40,926 nucleotides of DNA. Origin: Stentor coeruleus. Its lineage: Eukaryota; Ciliophora; Heterotrichea; Heterotrichida; Stentoridae. The stretch lies in the NCBI GenBank assembly GCA_001970955.1, contig MPUH01000668.1, forward strand, positions 1 through 40,926. The letters run 5' to 3'. Under the pieces are notes generated by a model. The model was not told the DNA's origin, did no database searches, and saw only the letters and a program-made list of their open reading frames with translations. The translations under genes and the position numbers were made by a program. Below, one piece after another: positions 36,510 to 40,926 of this stretch; the stretch's first letter is position 1, and every line of letters begins with the position of its first letter.

Positions 36510-38234
36510 ATGGTACAAACAAGAAAAAGAGCTGCAGCTGCCAAAGACACCAAGGATGATGACAAAAAAGACCAAACAAAAGAAGATAAAAAAATCCAAA
36601 AAAAAGATAAAAGCAAAGACAAAGCTAAAGATAAAACCTCAGACCTTCCAAAAAAGCGGGCTAGAGATCCTTCTCCTCCCGCCCAAAAAAAATCTCCTTC
36701 TCCATCACCACCAAAGCAAATCTCACCTCAGCCTCAACAGATTCCAATGCCTCCAGTTCCAACACCAGCTCCAGAAGAGCAGAAAATTGTCAAAGCGATT
36801 AAAAAAGGCCGCGCAGTAGTCGACAATGAATGTTCTAAATCTTCAGACTGTCACGTTTATGAAGAGCCAGCAAAAGTATGGTGTTGTACTTTAAATCAAG
36901 CAGATCTTAAGGATAATGCAAACAAATATTATATCATCCAACTTCTAGAAGAAGATAAAAACCCTGGGAAGTTTTATGTGTGGAATCGTTGGGGCCGTGT
37001 TGGGTATAGTGGGCAAAATGCTCTTAGAGGTCCGTTTTTAGATTTAAACAAAGCAAAACATGAATACAATAAAAAATTCATGGATAAAACCAAAGGGGGA
37101 TATATTGAGGTCCAAATTTCATATGAAGAAGAGACCCCCGAGCCACAAACATCAAAAAAAGCAGTCAGAGAAGAAACAAAACAAGAAGAATCTAAACTTG
37201 ATTCAAGAGTTCGAGACTTAGTAAATTTGATTTTTGACTTGAAAACCATCAATAGCACCCTAGCTGAAATTGGCTATGATGCAAAAAAAATGCCATTGGG
37301 AAAACTTTCAATTGCCACAATCAAACAAGGTATGGAAGTACTTAAGGAAATTGAAAATGCTTTAGAAGGAGCTATAAAAAGTGATAAACTTACTGGGCTT
37401 AGTTCGAAATTTTATTCTTTAATTCCACATGATTTTGGTTTCAAGCATATGTCGAATTTTATTATCAACTCTAAAGAAAAACTTAAGGAAAAAATTGCTA
37501 TGCTTGAGAATTTGACTGATATGAAAATCGCCACTAATATATTAGAAGCGGCTAAAAATGATGTTAACCCTGCTGATGATCATTATATGAAGCTAAAATG
37601 CGGATTAGAGACTCTTGAGAAAAACGACCCTGTGTATGGAATATTAGAAAACTATGTTAAAAACACTCATGCAGCAACTCACAACAGTTATGGACTAACA
37701 ATATTAGACATATTCAGAGTTGACAAAGATGGTGAAGATGAAAGATTTACTAAAAACTTGCATAACCATATGCTTCTCTGGCATGGAAGTAGGCTGACAA
37801 ACTGGGTAGGTATTTTATCTCAAGGTCTAAGAATCGCTCCACCTGAAGCTCCAGTAAGTGGATACATGTTTGGTAAAGGTGTTTATTTTGCTGATATGGT
37901 TTCTAAATCAGCTAATTATTGCTTTACTAACAGAAACAATAATATTGGTTTATTACTATTATGTGATGTAGCATTAGGAAATTGTAATGAAAAATTATAT
38001 GCGGATTATAATGCTAATTTATTACCGGATGGGAAACATAGTACTAAAGGATGTGGAAGAAATGCTCCACCTGAATCAAGTTATATTGACTTAGAAGGAA
38101 CTAAATTACCATATGGAGAAGGGGAAACTGTTAATGTTAATGGGTCACTTCTTTATAATGAGTATATTGTTTATGATATCAAACAGATTAAAATGAAGTT
38201 CCTATTCAAAATACGATTTGATTATAAGTTTTAA
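36510..38234 (+). CDS. Poly(ADP-ribose) polymerase, PARP2-like
   Basis: NAD+-dependent ADP-ribosyltransferase of 574 aa, probably nuclear and DNA-damage activated. Residues 1-95 are a disordered Lys/Asp then Ser/Pro-rich tail with basic clusters (likely DNA binding or nuclear import), in place of the zinc fingers of PARP1. A WGR domain follows (about 115-205, W161-G162-R163), then the helical regulatory domain (about 230-365) and the catalytic domain. The catalytic triad is H425 (LWHGSR), Y459 (GKGVYFADMVSKSANYC) and E551 (LYNEYIVYD), so poly-ADP-ribosylation should be possible. The order N-tail/WGR/HD/ART is that of PARP2 and PARP3; the H-Y-E triad and the basic tail favour PARP2. There is no intron. 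Confidence 0.93.
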   Translation: MVQTRKRAAAAKDTKDDDKKDQTKEDKKIQKKDKSKDKAKDKTSDLPKKRARDPSPPAQKKSPSPSPPKQISPQPQQIPMPPVPTPAPEEQKIVKAIKKGRAVVDNECSKSSDCHVYEEPAKVWCCTLNQADLKDNANKYYIIQLLEEDKNPGKFYVWNRWGRVGYSGQNALRGPFLDLNKAKHEYNKKFMDKTKGGYIEVQISYEEETPEPQTSKKAVREETKQEESKLDSRVRDLVNLIFDLKTINSTLAEIGYDAKKMPLGKLSIATIKQGMEVLKEIENALEGAIKSDKLTGLSSKFYSLIPHDFGFKHMSNFIINSKEKLKEKIAMLENLTDMKIATNILEAAKNDVNPADDHYMKLKCGLETLEKNDPVYGILENYVKNTHAATHNSYGLTILDIFRVDKDGEDERFTKNLHNHMLLWHGSRLTNWVGILSQGLRIAPPEAPVSGYMFGKGVYFADMVSKSANYCFTNRNNNIGLLLLCDVALGNCNEKLYADYNANLLPDGKHSTKGCGRNAPPESSYIDLEGTKLPYGEGETVNVNGSLLYNEYIVYDIKQIKMKFLFKIRFDYKF

Positions 38235-39126
38235 GTTTTATTTAGGTTTTAATTAAGATTTTGATATATGATGGATTTATTTAATATGAGGATTTGGAAT
38301 TTTTTATATGAAGAAAAGATTGTGCTGATGCTTTAAAGATAAATTATGGGGTTAGGAAGAATTTATAGATTTTATTGGGTAATAAAAGGAGTTTTATTGG
38401 GAATTTTAAATGGTTTTTTTGTTGTGGTTTAAAAAATTTAACTCTTTTATTTCAATTTTCTATAATAATTAAAAATCTTAGATATTGAAATTTAGGATAG
38501 GATTTTATTGTTGCAGGTTTTTGTTTTGACATTACTATAAAGAAATGAATTTGTATTTATGCATCTTATAAATTTTTGTATAATTTTTATTTAATATCCT
38601 GAACGCTAAATTTATATGTATAAGCTAAATTCAGCAAAAATATTAAAATATATCAGTGATATTATATCCTATTATTTTGATACACATAATTTAATTTTGG
38701 CAATTTTTTTCGACTTTTGATATTTTATATTTTTTATGTTACCTTTTCCTGCAGTAAATTTCTAAGTTTTATACTCATAGCCTATTTCTCAATACCTTTA
38801 AATACTATATTTAATGCTTATTTTTTTCTTGCATTATTTTTGGCTTTATCAAATTTTCTCATTTGCCCTGAGACTTTTAAAATAAAAAATTTCATCTATA
38901 AAAAATTCTACAAACACTAATTCTTAAAAAAAATTTATCAGATTAATGCTTTCGCGCACAGTCATTTAATAAAATAAATAGTGTAGAATATTTTTAGCTT
39001 TTTATTATTGAAACTATTTGCATTGAATACTACCTATTAAGAAATTAATTAAAATTAAGTAAAAAAGTGGGTGTTTTAATCACTTAAAAATCTAGAACAT
39101 TTATTTAAGTATATTCTTAACTAATT
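38235..39126. other. Intergenic, convergent
   Basis: G/T-rich to about 38430 (3' flank of the PARP gene), then AT-rich. An open frame at 38717-38920 (67 codons) is a Phe/Leu/Ile low-complexity stretch that I do not call a gene. Confidence 0.5.
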
Positions 39127-40926
39127 CTATTTATTGAAAAATGTTGATTCATCATCATTCAAAGGTAAAACTCTATTCTTCAATTTATTTTTGGCCGATT
39201 TTGATGAATTTTTTCTTATTCCAAAATACGAAGATTTTATAATTTGTCTTTTAGATGCTATTGCGTAAAAATCAATTTTCTTATCTCTGATTTTTGCAAT
39301 ATTTAAGTACTTATCTTCCAGAAAATTCATAAGAGAAGCTATAGCACTCATTATTCCAAACACTGAACCTAAAATGCCCGAAGCTAATATAAAAATACTT
39401 TGTTTTAACAATCTTTGAGTATAAAGTCCGGAATTACTTTTGTATAAGTTTATCAGTACTTTAACCTCAGCAGATATAGGCAAATCAACTTCTAAACACT
39501 GAGTTCCTTTTAATGGTAGTTCCTCACTCGAAATATGAAATCCCATACTCCTACTTGGCCACTTAGAAGACTCTGATACAAACAATGATGGAGTAATCGT
39601 ATAATAAAATTCACTAGAATCCATACCATAAAACACATAGTTTTTAGATGCATATAATTCATTCTTAATACTGCTTATTTCATTAGGAATCGAAGAATTA
39701 GTTGTCACGTTAATAAAAATTGCTGAAGTGTAGCTTAGTTTCTCTTTAGAATTAATGAAAATACTCGCTTTACCAAGTATTTCAAAATTGTGGAATATAA
39801 TCGTTATAACACACACGCTATTCTCAACAAAAGCACATTTGTAATAAAAATAAGTTCCTTTAAGATTTGCATAATCGATTAGAATATTCTCATTACATTT
39901 TCCATTAACCCCACATTCTCCACCATATCCAACAAGTGTGCTTTCTACAATCAATTTATCAGAACTAATCTGAGTATTATAATCCTCAAGAACAATAAGC
40001 GGAACAAGTGCTTTTGTCTCTTGTATATTATTATAAGTATAATCAATAACTGATGATCCAACAAAAATTATCGTCACTGCAGCAAAAACTATTGCAAAAA
40101 ATCCTCCAAAATTGTTTTTAGTCATAACCATTGGGCTTTCATAACTATGATTATGCATATCTGAAAATATATCCAAAAATCTTAGTTTTGTTCTGATTTT
40201 GTTTATTGATAAGACAAAAATAATCACTAAAATAGAAAAATTTGCAACTGCGATTATAAAATAAAAAGAAAAATCATTATTCCCTGGTGAGTACATTTTT
40301 GGTTGAAGTGAGTAATATTCTTGAGCATAATGAACTTTACTTGGTTTTTTACTTCCTGCTGGACAATCAACATTTGAAGGACAATCATTGCATTTTGCTG
40401 AACCGTATTTTGATGTAAAAGTCCCTTCAGGGCATGGATAACATTGTCTATAAGATGAACTACCGTAATTAGAATTAAAAGTCCCAGGAGGGCAGGGAGT
40501 ACATGATGTACTTCCCATGATTTCTGAATAGTGGCCTCTTTCACATTCAATGCATTGATTATCTTTAGTATATGTACCTTTAGAACATAGGGCTGTGCAG
40601 TTACAAGAAGAGCAGATTTCTTTCATGTCTATGGTATAAAAATTATATGTGCCGATTGAGAAAATTGGATTTGAACCTTGATTAAACCCGCCACCAAAAG
40701 AGAAAATCTGATCTTTGTAGTAAGCATAACTGGAAAAATAAACGTAAGAATATGTATCTGAAACTACACAATATCCTCCATTACCATCAAAGACCAAAGC
40801 ATTTTGGCTTATGTAAATATAAGAAAACTGTCCACCAACCCTCACATATGTCGTATTAAGCATCACTTGTATTCCTATTGAAAAAACATAATTATAATTA
40901 AAATCATAACTTTGAATGGTATAATC
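39127..40926 (-). CDS. Cys-rich (GCC2/GCC3-type) multi-pass membrane protein, 5' partial
   Basis: Large surface-type membrane protein cut by the right window edge. The frame stays open to 40926 with no clear start; the GTG/ATG near 40866 is internal to an open frame. The visible 600 residues start with a beta-rich extracellular part (IFSFGGG, kelch-like), then EGF/TNFR-like Cys repeats of the GCC2/GCC3 type (CIECERGHYS, CPPGTFNSNYGS, CPEGTFTSKYGS). TM segments lie at about 195-220, 255-282 and 500-530 (counted from 40866), with a roughly 200-residue loop between the second and third, and a basic cytosolic tail. Large families of this kind exist in ciliates, with unknown ligands. The call as partial is firm; the function is not. 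Confidence 0.75.
   Translation of the reverse strand, partial: DYTIQSYDFNYNYVFSIGIQVMLNTTYVRVGGQFSYIYISQNALVFDGNGGYCVVSDTYSYVYFSSYAYYKDQIFSFGGGFNQGSNPIFSIGTYNFYTIDMKEICSSCNCTALCSKGTYTKDNQCIECERGHYSEIMGSTSCTPCPPGTFNSNYGSSSYRQCYPCPEGTFTSKYGSAKCNDCPSNVDCPAGSKKPSKVHYAQEYYSLQPKMYSPGNNDFSFYFIIAVANFSILVIIFVLSINKIRTKLRFLDIFSDMHNHSYESPMVMTKNNFGGFFAIVFAAVTIIFVGSSVIDYTYNNIQETKALVPLIVLEDYNTQISSDKLIVESTLVGYGGECGVNGKCNENILIDYANLKGTYFYYKCAFVENSVCVITIIFHNFEILGKASIFINSKEKLSYTSAIFINVTTNSSIPNEISSIKNELYASKNYVFYGMDSSEFYYTITPSLFVSESSKWPSRSMGFHISSEELPLKGTQCLEVDLPISAEVKVLINLYKSNSGLYTQRLLKQSIFILASGILGSVFGIMSAIASLMNFLEDKYLNIAKIRDKKIDFYAIASKRQIIKSSYFGIRKNSSKSAKNKLKNRVLPLNDDESTFFNK

Noticed and set aside
38717..38920. 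67-codon hydrophobic ORF
   Set aside because: Low-complexity Phe/Leu/Ile, in a convergent spacer without an A/C-rich upstream flank.
1..40926. CRISPR arrays, insertion sequences, bacterial operons
   Set aside because: No spaced direct repeats, transposase or operon structure seen; all evidence points to a eukaryotic (ciliate) chromosome.

Overview
This window looks like macronuclear DNA of a heterotrich ciliate, most likely Stentor coeruleus or a close relative. It is very AT-rich, and the genes are short and densely packed. Nearly all reading frames are continuous. Where a frame breaks, a tiny GT..AG intron of 15 or 16 nt restores it. The code is standard: TAA, TAG and TGA all end genes (TGA for the RING-CH and HisRS genes) and Trp is TGG. 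This argues against Tetrahymena/Paramecium (UAR = Gln) and Blepharisma (UGA = Trp). Neither end of the window is a telomere.

Layout. 0.4-7 kb: an MFS transporter, a Rap1-like telomere protein (BRCT + Myb + RCT), a membrane RING-CH E3 ligase, and a protein with two identical Cys modules around a ubiquitin-like segment. 7-11.3 kb: a coiled-coil protein, then a five-exon gene that I rebuilt as PNUTS/PPP1R10 (TFIIS-N domain, PP1-binding KIVRW, CCCH finger), and a small two-exon gene. 12-19.1 kb: a twin CX3C protein, mitochondrial inner membrane peptidase IMP1, secreted GH13 alpha-amylase, ESCRT-III IST1, a bacterial-type histidyl-tRNA synthetase and a four-helix membrane protein. 20.5-26.6 kb: a cyclic-nucleotide-binding protein, a USP-like pseudo-deubiquitinase with seven zinc ribbons, and the PP2A leucine carboxyl methyltransferase LCMT1. 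27-32.3 kb: four Rab-type GTPases around a VHS-GAT sorting adaptor; only one Rab keeps a canonical switch II. 32.4-40.9 kb: a coiled-coil protein with 26-residue repeats, a PARP2-like enzyme, and a Cys-rich membrane protein cut by the right window edge.

Genes are monocistronic in appearance, so cooperation is by theme. Membrane traffic: IST1, VHS-GAT, four Rabs, possibly RING-CH. PP1/PP2A control: PNUTS and LCMT1. Telomere or genome maintenance: Rap1 and PARP. Mitochondria: IMP1, the twin CX3C protein, perhaps the HisRS. Flanks show a consistent polarity: upstream flanks are A/C-rich on the coding strand, downstream flanks G/T-rich, with visible switch points between tandem genes.

Most worth a second look: the ciliate Rap1 candidate, the rebuilt PNUTS gene with an unusual 41-nt intron, the TA at positions 9-10 in all five 15-nt introns, the degenerate Rab cluster, and the USP pseudoenzyme with zinc ribbons. 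All domain calls come from reading the translations by eye; no database search was run.
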